A DNA stretch of 64,000 nt from positions 124,001 to 188,000 of the forward strand of contig JAEUBA010000032.1 in NCBI GenBank assembly GCA_018257865.1, written 5' to 3'. A program made the position numbers and the translations under genes. The notes under the pieces are model-generated. The model was given only the letters and a program-made list of their open reading frames with translations, was not told the origin of the DNA and ran no database searches. The stretch is from Stereocaulon alpinum (lineage: Eukaryota > Ascomycota > Lecanoromycetes > Lecanorales > Stereocaulaceae). Positions 32,665-42,647 of the stretch are shown here, one piece after another; position 1 is the stretch's first letter, and every line of letters starts with the position of its first letter.

Positions 32665-34977
32665 ATGTCAAACTCAAGCACATCTGGGAAGATGCCCAAT
32701 AGGAAGAAGAAGGAGAATATTCCGATCGAGATTCTGAATGCTAGGGAATGGGACCCAAATTATCGAAAGGAAGATCATCCCTCAGACGACGAATCAGACA
32801 ACGGCGACTATTTTGATCCCGATGAAGATTATGACTACGAATACAATGTACCCTCTATGTCTGATGGTTCAGAAGCCAACGTGACGGCAGCCCAAAAATT
32901 GTCCAACACGGCGAATCACAATAATGGCTTTCGACAGGTATCGTACAGGAATTCGTCAAAGCGGGCTTCCGGACCATACGGCTCAGGGCTCACTGGTAGG
33001 AAGGCGAATCAACACCGAGCACGCCCAAAACCGATCTTCAACTACAAGAAAGACAACTTAGCAAAAGCTGCGTTTAGGAAGAAGCAGCCCCCCAATTCCA
33101 AATACATCCTTCGCAAGCTTTGTCATGAGATCGAGCCGAATCGGGCGAAGATGTACAATTCGATCGAAGAGATTGGCGAGCGCTTGGGGTCCTTCGTACA
33201 GCCTCCGCAACACGATCATGATAAGGATCTTTTGATCTGGGGTAATGCTGCTCAGGTTCAGAAGACAATTGCTGCGTTGCAGCATGTATTTGGTCCGCAG
33301 GATATGACACCAAAGTCCACAGCCAAGGAGAAATTCATAAGTGAGCCCTCGACCGTTGGAACTAAGTACAAGACGAAGCAAAGTAAGCTGGAGAAGGAAG
33401 TCATGATCCAGAAATTCCAGCAAGTGCCAGAGGCGAGCCATGTCTACCCCTACACTGGTTCTTTCTTGTGGCCTGTGGACGAAGTGAGACCCGAAGAGCT
33501 CTTCGGCTCCAGCTTTGAGGCTTTCGACCCTCTACGTTTTCAATACAAATGTCATATCGTCTTCGACAATAAGCTGTCCGTTTTCAAAGTGCTCACAAAC
33601 GATTCAGAATCTGTCAAAAAGGCATTGCGACGTATCGAGGGCACTATGAAGGAGTTCGTTGCTAAGAACCACCATCGTCGATGTGTTGAATATTTGGTGG
33701 ATCCGCCGAGTCTGTCAGCTATGAGACAAGATGTCAAAATACTGCCGGGACCAAGCCTTAGCAAGATACCGACATTGGCCGGCAAGATCCTAGATTCCAA
33801 AGCAAGCGAACGTTACGTCGAAACGAGCAAGGAATTGAGATTTAAAAACAATCATCGGCTTGAACGAGCGTTACGCAAGACCGTTTCTAACCTACCATAT
33901 TACCGTGGCCAGCTTCAAATGCGCATCTATTTCGGTATTTTTGCGCTAAGCCAGTTCAAATGGCCGGAGAATGCAAGCTCCATCCCCTTCGAACAGTTCA
34001 TGGACAACATGGCATTATCGAATACGAAAGGTGGCATTCGGAAAGAGTAGGTACGCTCCAGGTCTCCGCACTGTTTCTTGCTAAGAGACCAAACAGTCTA
34101 CATATCAAGAAGGATGCAGCAACGGTCATGAGCAGAGTCTACGAGGCACAGAATCTGTTCTTACCAGTGAGCAACTCCATCGATAAGCTGATCGAGGTCC
34201 TCCCTTCCATCGCGGCCCGCTTCGAGTTCCAAGAGCTCAACCAGCCCACTATGCTACTGGACGTTGAACTCAATGCGGCCTCCCTCGAGGAAGGTCATGA
34301 GAGGACGCAAGCTCTATGGACTAGAGCAGACCGGCGAGACAACACAACTTTGCTTGACGTGTTCATTGTTCAAGTGGATGGGTAAGGACCACATACGTGC
34401 CTGATGGGTTCGCTTGCTGACCAAACTTAGTGGCTCATCTTGTAAACTCCATGTATCGAACGAGCACACCATTGACGACTCTCGTATTACCTCTAAGATG
34501 AGAGACTTCGTCAGCAGCATCAAGGTAAAGATCCCACCGAAGATCAAACCTGAACTCACAGGCCATAAAGTGATCCAATGGGAGAAAGACTTGCCTGGCA
34601 CCATGTTTCCCACAAGCTTCGAGCAGAAAACATCGTTCAAATATCGACTAGTCCGAAACACAGATTGGATGTTCGAGATCGCCCGATATGATAGCTTCGG
34701 AAATCCCAAAGACGAAAAGACACCCGTCAATACTCACTGGGCGGCTACGCTGTGGAACACAGATTGGGATTCGACCCTCGTAGCCAACGCAGGCCTAGAG
34801 ATCGGCCAGTCAGCAACTTGGAATCCAAAGCTTGCAACTTTCTTTCCAAGACCAACTCACAATGCTTCCCATGACCAAAGGATTGACCCAGGACTGCTAG
34901 AATTCCTGGACACTGTGCGGACGATTACCAGCTTTCTCGACGGGCTAAAGAAGGAGTTGCCGCATATGCGGGAGTGA
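32665..34977 (+). CDS. Uncharacterised filamentous-fungal protein, 737 residues
   Basis: Three exons (32665-34046, 34097-34381, 34431-34977) encode 737 residues. Intron 1 (34047-34096) starts GTAGGT and removes the in-frame TAG at 34048; intron 2 (34382-34430) starts GTAAGG and ends CTTAG. Both are about 50 bases and preserve the frame. The N-terminus is acidic and low complexity (EDHPSDDESDNGDYFDPDEDYDYE). The central part (FQYKCHIVFDNKLSVFKVL, SVKKALRRIEGTMKEFVAKN) alternates strands and a helix, reminiscent of a small alpha/beta nucleic-acid-binding fold, but no motif is decisive. No signal peptide or membrane segment is seen. I do not recognise a named family. Confidence 0.8.
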
Positions 34978-35511
34978 TTCTAAATTTTGCTCGCTTTGCC
35001 ACCGATGTATCCTCAGTGGTCGTGGATCTGGCTCATACAGACTGATGATAAGGCATGCAAACACTATGTCAGGATAAACAGCCTGTCTATGGTTCACTCA
35101 AAATTCTTGACCTCAACCAGACTAGTATCTTTGCAATACACGATTGGGCTCGATTCCGCTCCATTCTAACACAGCCATTTCCTTGCTATTTTGCATGTTA
35201 CCTCCCTTGGCTCCCAGCCAGGACTATCTCAAGCGGCCTCCTCAAGACCCCACTTGGCTCCATCTCACAAGCCTGGCTAGCTGCCTCGTAAACTGGCTCT
35301 CTATAATGCCCAGGGCAACGGCACACTGTACGGAGCGACGGCCTGGAAACCCATGACTGTTAGGAGCACAGCGGGCATCTTGACGCATTCTTACAATGCT
35401 TTCCAATCGGCAGGCCTTCGACTTCCATGTCCAGCTCGCAGTATGTCTTATTTCAGTACCCAAGTCACATAGACATGACAGAGAGGGTTTTATCTAAGCT
35501 GCAACACTTGT
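34978..35511. other. Convergent intergenic region
   Basis: 534 bases of probable 3' flanking DNA between the unassigned gene and prefoldin 5. No frame of interest was seen. Confidence 0.5.
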
Positions 35512-36276
35512 TCACGTGCTTCCTTCGCCTCCTGCCTGGCTATTTTCCGCTATTACTTTCTGCCGTAGAACTGCACCCATGTCAGCCAGCTGGTTCATCA
35601 TGTACTCCGAAACCCACGCCTAAACGTAGCAAAGGCGCTCACCATCCTCAATGACGTTCAGATTCCCTTGTTTTCCCTGTACTATCTTCTCCAGATCCTG
35701 TAAATTCTGTCCCAGCTCTATCACCTTCCTGCTGTAGAAGTCTCGAGCTGCAGGTGGTGCCTTCTCGACGTAGAAGCCTGTGCCAATATCCACTAGCACA
35801 GTGTCTGTAAATGCTAGCTTCCCGGGTACGTAGAGTGATGGTGTCAAGGGAACGAGTATTGGCGTGCCTGTACGGTACCCAGCATCAGCGATCGCTCTCA
35901 CCAGATTGCCATCTCCCCCTTTCAATTCCTCCGTCTCTTTTTTTTGTGATCCCCTTCTAGCAGCGCTTCTCCACCCATCTACCGTCCCTGCAAACTCGCA
36001 AAAAACTAATCACATACCTTCACCCTTCTGTAACCCATCCCTGACACTATTCCCACAATCCCTGAACTTCACTTGTGCCTGCTTTAGCTGGCTGAAAGAC
36101 GTGGTGAGATGTTGAAGCTCTTGCGTGAGTTGGTTCTTCACGTTGTTGAGTTGGCTTGTGGGGAGGGAGTTGAGGTCGACTGGGATGAATGTTAGCTGGG
36201 CTTGTGAAGGAGTTGATGGTGTATGGGGGCTGGGTTTACTAGTTTGGGGCTGTGATTCAGCTTTTGTTGTGGTCAT
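35512..36276 (-). CDS. GIM5: Prefoldin subunit 5 (alpha-type)
   Basis: Three exons (36276-36018, 35867-35643, 35570-35512) encode 180 residues. Intron 1 (35868-36017) is 150 bases, GTATGT...CGTACAG; intron 2 (35571-35642) is GTGAGC...GTGCAG and restores IEDVLRQKV, the usual C-terminal helix. Exon 1 has the first coiled-coil helix (LNNVKNQLTQELQHLTTSF). Exon 2 has the beta hairpins TPILVPLTPSLYVPGKL and TVLVDIGTGFYVEK, which mark alpha-type prefoldins. Prefoldin hands unfolded actin and tubulin to the CCT chaperonin. A proline/threonine-rich N-terminal extension of about 30 residues is typical of fungal versions. Assignment is firm; exon 3 rests on frame and motif. Confidence 0.92.
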
Positions 36277-37081
36277 TGCTGTGAGAGGAGGCAGATGGAA
36301 TTTGGAGATAGTACGGTGAGGGTATCCTGGAGGGCGCTGGAGGGTTTCCCGGGGGTTGGTCTTCACTGTTTTTAGGCAGACTCCGTCTTCTGGATTTGGT
36401 TCCTGTGTCGGGTCTATGAGGGTTAACCCTTGAAAGCTTGGCACTTCAGCGATGAAAGATCTAGAATTGGCACAACACAAACAGGGCTAGAATCATGGTT
36501 AATTGATTGGTCTGTTTGGCGACGTAGAATCTAGGATCTATGGATGGGGAAGAGAAGGGAATAGGCCTGCCAAGCCCCGAAGCCTGCCTACGGCGGAGCA
36601 TATTATGGCCAACGCGCGCAAAATACGAAGTGCAAAGTGCAAAGTGCAAAGTGCAAAACGCAAAACCGCGCTTCCATGAGATAGTACCTGAATTATATAG
36701 ATATAGCCTAACAAGTAGAAGTCCCGACTCTAGATACTAGAAATAATATTCCAATCATTGTTTATATAGAAGCCTAGGTGACCGTGGTAGCCCTTAGAAA
36801 GCTCAATATTTATGAAAAGATACTCACGATTGATAGCGAGAGCCTAGTAAACCTATCGAAGAGCCTATAGTATAACCGCCAGCAGAGCCAGAGCCTTGCC
36901 TTAAGAGGGGTTGGAGGATATGCGGATTGGAGGTTTATATGGGTGGAAAGAATGACTAGCTCTATTGTTTGAAACCGCTTGAACGATTTGAAATGATGCA
37001 ACTTTGTGGACATTGCCGATTGGTGACTTATTGATAATAGCCTCCCCTCAAACACCCCTTTTCCCCCCGACCGGCTCTGGC
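36277..37081. other. Intergenic region, partly AT-rich
   Basis: The first few hundred bases should hold the prefoldin promoter. A heptamer array is at 36630-36657. Between about 36690 and 36900 the DNA becomes AT-rich with TATAGATATAGCC-like strings resembling RIP-mutated repeat relics, but no element can be named. Confidence 0.4.
36630..36657. repeat. Heptamer tandem repeat GTGCAAA x 4
   Basis: Four perfect copies of GTGCAAA are seen directly. The next bases (ACGCAAAA) look like a diverged fifth copy. Confidence 0.85.
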
Positions 37082-37552
37082 TTCACCAGTTCGAAATTCT
37101 GCAGACCCCGGTGAGTGTTGTCCCCTTCAACTGCCAATTTTCCCTCTTCCCCAAGAGTGCGTCCTTCACCCCCTCCTTCCAGACGAACATCTTACTCTCA
37201 GCCAGCGTCCCCAGCGCCTCCATAATCCAAGCCTAGCAGTTCCACGTTTCGCTGTCATTGTCTACCGTAGTGCTCTGATTGAGTACCACTGCGGGATTGT
37301 AGCAGTCTGCAGGGATGGTCCCACATAGGATGGTTTCCTTGCAGCGATTGGACTTTTGTTGCTGCTTTCCGGTCAAAGGTTCCGCGACATAGTACCCATG
37401 GCCGCCCTTGTCGTCCTCGGTCTGGAGGATAAGGTCTTCTCCGTTGGAGGAACTGAGCCAGAGCACCCAGTGGCGAGGATCGGGCCGCACGTGCTACTGA
37501 TCGGGCCCTAGGGGGTGGGGCTGTAGATGGCAACGTGGACGGTGCTGTCCAT
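37082..37552 (-). pseudogene. Broken small fungal gene (WNCQ-type domain)
   Basis: From the ATG at 37552 the frame runs MDSTVHVAIYSPTP to a TAG, then a frameshift leads into HVRPDPRHWVLWLSSSNG through ETWNC, another TAG, then AWIMEALGTLAESKMFVWKEG before a TGA at 37082. The TAG after WNC stands where related fungal proteins have Gln, so CAG to TAG is the likely change; the first TAG may have the same origin. The architecture (HWVLWL...WNCQxWxxxAL) is familiar from small uncharacterised fungal proteins. Two stops plus a frameshift make it a pseudogene. Confidence 0.6.
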
Positions 37553-38731
37553 GGCGGTCTCTATAGCTCGGGATGTGGCTGTGCTATAAGAGAACAGGTT
37601 CGCTTTTAGAGTGTTGGTGAGCGACGTTGTCCACAATCTTTTGAAGAAACGAATTCGAGATGTCTGTACAATATTGAATAGAAGTAATGTGGCTTCCTTT
37701 GCTTACACTCATTGTTTGATAGTCTGGTATCACCTTTTTATATCTGTGAGCTGAATCTGAATCAGGAGATCTCACGCTCGCTTTATATATTTATAGAGCC
37801 TCGCAATAATAAAGAACCGATGCGCATTTGAACGAAGCCGCTCACGCCTGTGGCGAGAAAATTAGAACATCATAGAATACTCGATAGGGAATGACATTAT
37901 ACAAGAGTGACGCGGCTTTCTTTGCTTGCTTCATTGTTTTGTAGTGGGGCAAGTTCTCCCTACACCTGCCGTATCTTGAATTCAAAGAAAGCCTTCATTT
38001 CGCTGATGGACATGTCTTACGTGAGCTCGCCTGATCTCATGGTGGGCCTCGCCACAAGAATATAGAACGAGGCTGCTGATGCCTGCGGCGAGACTGAGTA
38101 TGAATGATGACTCTTTGGGCCGCAAAGAGCGGTCTGGCTCTTTACGGCAAATGGAAGCTTTAGTACAAGTTTGGCGTAACATTCTCCCACGCGTTCAACG
38201 TCGACTTGATGGTAATCTGCAAGGAGGTTTCCGGCTTGTGCCAAGTCACTTGGTGAAGATTAGTTAGGAGTCACTCTTTCACTGCCCGCGGAATGTCACT
38301 GCTCCGATAGCGTATACAGGCATGAGAGGCGGTCAATTCTGAATAGGAGAAAATTTGCTTTGAGGCTTTCAGCTACAAAATGGACATAAACAGGTAATGG
38401 GTAATTTTAATCCGAGCTTTCGAAGAATACTTCCCTCCTGACAGATGGAGGTAATTCACCTGAAAGGATGCCGTAGACCACACTAAGTGAATACTGCAAC
38501 TGGTGTTCAATGGAATGATCTCTATAGAAGCGATCAAGTCTGATGTTCTACCTCTAGTAGAAACATCTAATAGAGAAAGCTCGCTAAGTACAGGATCTAA
38601 CCAGATCTGGTTAGGACTCCGCAATCACATTCTCCCTCATCTCACACTTCCTATCACTCAAATTCCTCTCCAGAGTCAAACGGGACTTTTCGTTAAAATA
38701 ATCATCGAAATAGGGATCGCAAGATTCCACT
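37553..38731. other. Intergenic region with two diverged copies of one segment
   Basis: Segments at about 37675-37860 and 37900-38095 share strings such as GGCTTYCTTTGCTT, TTCATTGTTT and GCCTGYGGCGAGA in the same order, so one looks like an old tandem duplicate of the other. No intact gene was seen. The right end should contain the promoter of the hydrolase at 38732. Confidence 0.4.
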
Positions 38732-39607
38732 ATGACAAACGAGAAACCCACATTTCCGCCAGCATACATCCATGAGCCTACAGCGGAACATACTCACACC
38801 GCGATTATGCTCCATGGGCGTGCAAGCTCTGGGATAGAATTCTCAGACGATCTATTCTCATCGAAGCTTTCAGGAGCGAACGAGAATCTGCCCTCGCGCT
38901 TTCCCGGCTGGCGTTGGGTGTTCCCATCATCTCGCATTCTTTGGAGCTCCACGTTTCAAGAAGAGATGCCTGCGTGGTTTGATGCATATTCATTGACCGA
39001 TATTACCGCGAAACAAGATCTACAGTTGGACGGGATCAGAGAGTCAGTGGAGCATCTGATTGGAATCCTAGATGAGGAGATCGAACGGCTTGGTGGTGTT
39101 GGAGAGAATTTGGTACTGGCCGGTATCAGTCAGGGAGCTGCTGTGGGCTTATGGACGCTACTGTGCCGATCTCGATCGACAAGTAGGATTGGCGGATTTG
39201 TGGGTGCTAGCTGTTGGCTTCCTTTGGCTGAGGATGTCGAAAGATTTCTTGGAGAAAAACCTAGAGCTGCAGAGAAGACGTCGGGCGCTACTGTAGAAAC
39301 CTCAGAAGCTCTCAAATTTGTGGAGAGCACCATGGCTACAACGAAAGCGTCACTTATTGATTTTCATGGTGTTCATTCGTTGCAGTCTACGCCGGTACTC
39401 CTGGGTCATGGGGTCGACGACGCTTTTGTCGATGTCGAATTGGGAAAACAAGCGAGAGATATTTTGACGAAGATCGGGTTAGTGGTACAGTGGAGAGAAT
39501 ACATTGGTGCCGAAGAAGAAGGGCACTGGTTCAAGGAATCTGAACAGCTGGATGATATCGCCGAGTTTCTGGAGGCGGTTGGAAAGCCGGAGAAGGTATC
39601 ATTATGA
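38732..39607 (+). CDS. Acyl-protein thioesterase / carboxylesterase-like alpha/beta hydrolase
   Basis: A single exon of 291 residues. The catalytic triad of the phospholipase/carboxylesterase family is visible: nucleophile S133 in AGISQGAA, acid D230 in HGVDDAFVD and H265 in EEGHWF. The N-terminal strand and oxyanion hole read AIMLHGRASSG. Length is somewhat above the 220-250 of APT1 because of an insertion (about residues 173-200). The protein has no signal peptide, so a cytosolic thioesterase or carboxylesterase is expected. Family is firm; removal of palmitate from proteins is only one of several possible activities. Confidence 0.88.
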   Translation: MTNEKPTFPPAYIHEPTAEHTHTAIMLHGRASSGIEFSDDLFSSKLSGANENLPSRFPGWRWVFPSSRILWSSTFQEEMPAWFDAYSLTDITAKQDLQLDGIRESVEHLIGILDEEIERLGGVGENLVLAGISQGAAVGLWTLLCRSRSTSRIGGFVGASCWLPLAEDVERFLGEKPRAAEKTSGATVETSEALKFVESTMATTKASLIDFHGVHSLQSTPVLLGHGVDDAFVDVELGKQARDILTKIGLVVQWREYIGAEEEGHWFKESEQLDDIAEFLEAVGKPEKVSL

Positions 39608-39689
39608 GACGAGACAAGGGCTAATTAGAGTATCGAGCATAGCAAGCATTTTTACTCATGAGCTTAACCTAACCAGCGGCTTATAAGTA

Positions 39690-40440
39690 TATCAATCGCA
39701 TATTCGATAGGCCATGTGCCGATAGCTTCTGTTGGGAGTTAGTCACACCAGTCGAAGAGAGTTGCAATCTCAACAGATCTAGCGCGTTCCGGATTACCCC
39801 AAAGGGCACCGACAAGCCCGAAGTCCTAGTAAGAAGTCAAGGCGCCTTCCCTGAGCAAGACCGGAAAAGCCAAGAGGCTCGTCAGACTGATACTGAATAA
39901 GCACTCAAATTGTTCTGGGAAGAGATACATACATGGCCTGGTGTGTTACAGTCTGCGCTCGAGAACATCAACGAATGTGGAAAGCACACGTGGTCTTACT
40001 ATGCCGTTCAAAGGCTTAAGAAATGGGGTTCGGAAGGAAAGAGAATGGACGTTTTGGGGGATGAGGTACATGCAGTGTCACCGGATACAGGGCAGGGGGT
40101 AAATCGGGCACCCGAGAATGTCTAACTGCTTGCTTTGCTCCCCGAGAAAGTCGATGAAGCGGCCTTATTTCCGGAAAGCCTGGAGAAGTGGCAATCCTTG
40201 CGGCAGGAGAAAGTATACGAAGTTTGGGATCTAACGAGGAACATAAAACAGTGAACGATTGCCGCCTGAGGACAAGGGAAGCTGTCGGCGGGTGCGATTT
40301 GTAAGGGCAGAGCTGAGCATGTAGAGTAGATGGCTTTGGCTTCACGCGCCGGGTTCAGAGAAGCTGGCGAACGAGTGGGTTGGATAACAAGTAGCTGCAG
40401 ATGGACGCTTCTCAAAGGGCCACCTCGGACGTGAACAGAA
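39690..40440 (+). pseudogene. Decayed FAD-dependent (group A) monooxygenase, C-terminal part
   Basis: One frame is readable from about 39700 (DRPCADSFCWELVTPVEES) through AFRITPKGTDKPEVLV and FWEEIHTWP to MDVLGDEVHAVSPDTGQG, the GD motif that closes the FAD site in salicylate-hydroxylase-like enzymes. It is broken by TAA at 39898 and 40123, TGA at 40252 and a later frameshift near RLPPEDKG. The N-terminal GxGxxG half is absent. The TAA at 39898 is explained by CAA to TAA, a C-to-T change. The gene is clearly non-functional. Confidence 0.65.
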
Positions 40441-42647
40441 GAGTTCACTGCCCAGTGGGATGAGTAGAGTGCTATGTGAATTAAGTGCGCAGAAGGTAGC
40501 CCAAAGCCTTTTGTCGAAGATCTTAGAGCAGCCCCGTCAAAGGGTACCGGCGGAGGTTCCGAGTAGCCAATCCGTTGCCTGTACGACCATTTGAAAGGGT
40601 CTATCCTGGGCGGGTGACCCTTTCAACGATTTGACCATTGATGATTGAGCGGTGAACTCCTCCGATTGCCTCTCTCTTCGTAAACGTAGGGATGTTATAG
40701 TGGTGTCAGAGCAGATTGCGTGCTCATGCGAAGAGGAGTAATCAGACCGATTCCATCCAATGGGAGTCCAAGAGATATATCATTTAGATCTTAATAAAAG
40801 GACTCAACGGTTATGAGATGATTGGTTCGATCCGGCCGCGAATGTCAGATTTCCAGCGGTTCGGCCTTCCCCGCAATCCTACTTCAGCGGTCACACGTCA
40901 CAACGTCTATCCAACTGCAATCGACTGCCTTGTGTTTTTTCTTCATATCATCAATATTTAATCCTCAACCGCAAGTGCGATCTTCACGTGTCCAAGCTGA
41001 TGGGCGAAGACTTCTCAATTCGTTCATGCTATCAAGAAGGCCCCGTCTTATATTACAGTGCACGGACAGGTACATACTTACTAGCGGTCTTAGCTACTCG
41101 ATCTACGAAAATCATCAGTGACATATCGCATCGCCTTAGGTCGGACGAGTGGACGAAAGGATACTCCAGATGTGTCACTGTTCGGCACACCAGTTGGGGG
41201 TGCTTTTCCTGAAGTATGCTTCATATGAGATTCCAAGATTGCCATAAGCTTTGCATTACGTACCTGCTCCTACCTACTAGCTTCCGAACAAACGAATTGG
41301 GGTGTGTGTGCTCGCCAAGTCAGATCTAGATCTTCCGAAGATCAAGTGGCAGATCCCCGCTTCTCATCCAGTCTGTGCACAATGCATATAATGCATGACT
41401 GTCACACTCACAATACCAATAAGGTGAGCATAGTCGTAGCAATCTTCCCTAGCGGCATCACGAGGAACATAACCCTAATTAGAAGCGAAGTCTTTAGAAC
41501 CCGCCTTTCACTCACTAGATGAGATCTGGCTCAATCCGAGACTGAAATCGTTATCTCCATCTTCCCTCGAGGATGGTGTAGTACCACTGATACCCTAATA
41601 CTCCGAGATTACAAAGCCACGTGGCTTCTCAAAGCATTCATCAACATCCAATCCCGTTTCAAATGGAGAGCTCGCCGTCTCGACCTCGCTTACTTGTAGC
41701 ACCTTCAGAGAGCCCCGTATCCTGATTGGCTTGATTAGAACCGATGCATAGGAATCTGGACCATGGCCGACATCTTACTAGATCCGATGCCTTACAATCT
41801 GGACGATGAAAACAGTGATCCCCACTGGGAAGCCTTTGTAGAAAAGTCATCACGCTATGACGCCAGAGCGATCCGAGTGGCCACAATCCTACCATGGTAC
41901 CAATAATTAAGAATGAGGATCTGGCTTGTGCAGAGCTAACATCGCGGCCCGATTGAGACCCTAAGAAGTAATCGAGATCGTGATCTGCATGATGTGAAGA
42001 TCGAGAGACATGGTATTCCACTGCTGTGGGTCGTCCAGATCGAGTAAGGCGTTGTCCAAGGCGAAGGTCACGAAGGTCCGAGTCCACGTTAGCCTTCTTT
42101 TGGTCCGAAGATGAAGCATTTCAGTCCCTCGTCGATAGAAATAAGCACACACTTTCATTGCGTCAAGACATATAGTTCTGCCTTTAGGGCACTCGTATCT
42201 AGGCGTTGTTGGGCGGCTCCTTCCACGTGAAACCGCTCTTTCGTATAGCCGCCGTGAGATTCTCAGGGCGGATGTGAGAATGCCTGGAACACTCTGAACC
42301 TTTTTGGTGGAACTCCCCGGGACACTAAAAGATCCGTTGCACAGCTGAACCGGGAGATAAGTAGGCTGTGTCCACACTAATGGTTGTGCGCCTCTGGATT
42401 CGCATACATGATCTGGAGCAGACCTCGATGAGAGGCACAACCGTAAGTTCAGAAATTTTCTAGGCCAGCAATCACGCTTAGAGTACATAAGGTAGCAAGG
42501 TGCAACGGTTACCGGGGATAGTCAGAATACTTCTCCAGATCTTGACAAGCAAACATTATTCCTTTCTAGCAAACGAATTCACATTCCGAGCATTCATCAG
42601 GTTTTTATTATCCTCATAAACCGCAGCTGGCAGACCTCCTGGACAGG
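40441..42647. other. Gene-free region upstream of NOS
   Basis: About 2.2 kb. Minus-strand frames at 41659-42087 and 41961-42488 contain protein-like runs (TWTRTFVTFALDNALLDLDD) in overlapping frames with no continuous gene, possibly another relic. The last few hundred bases should contain the NOS promoter. Confidence 0.4.
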
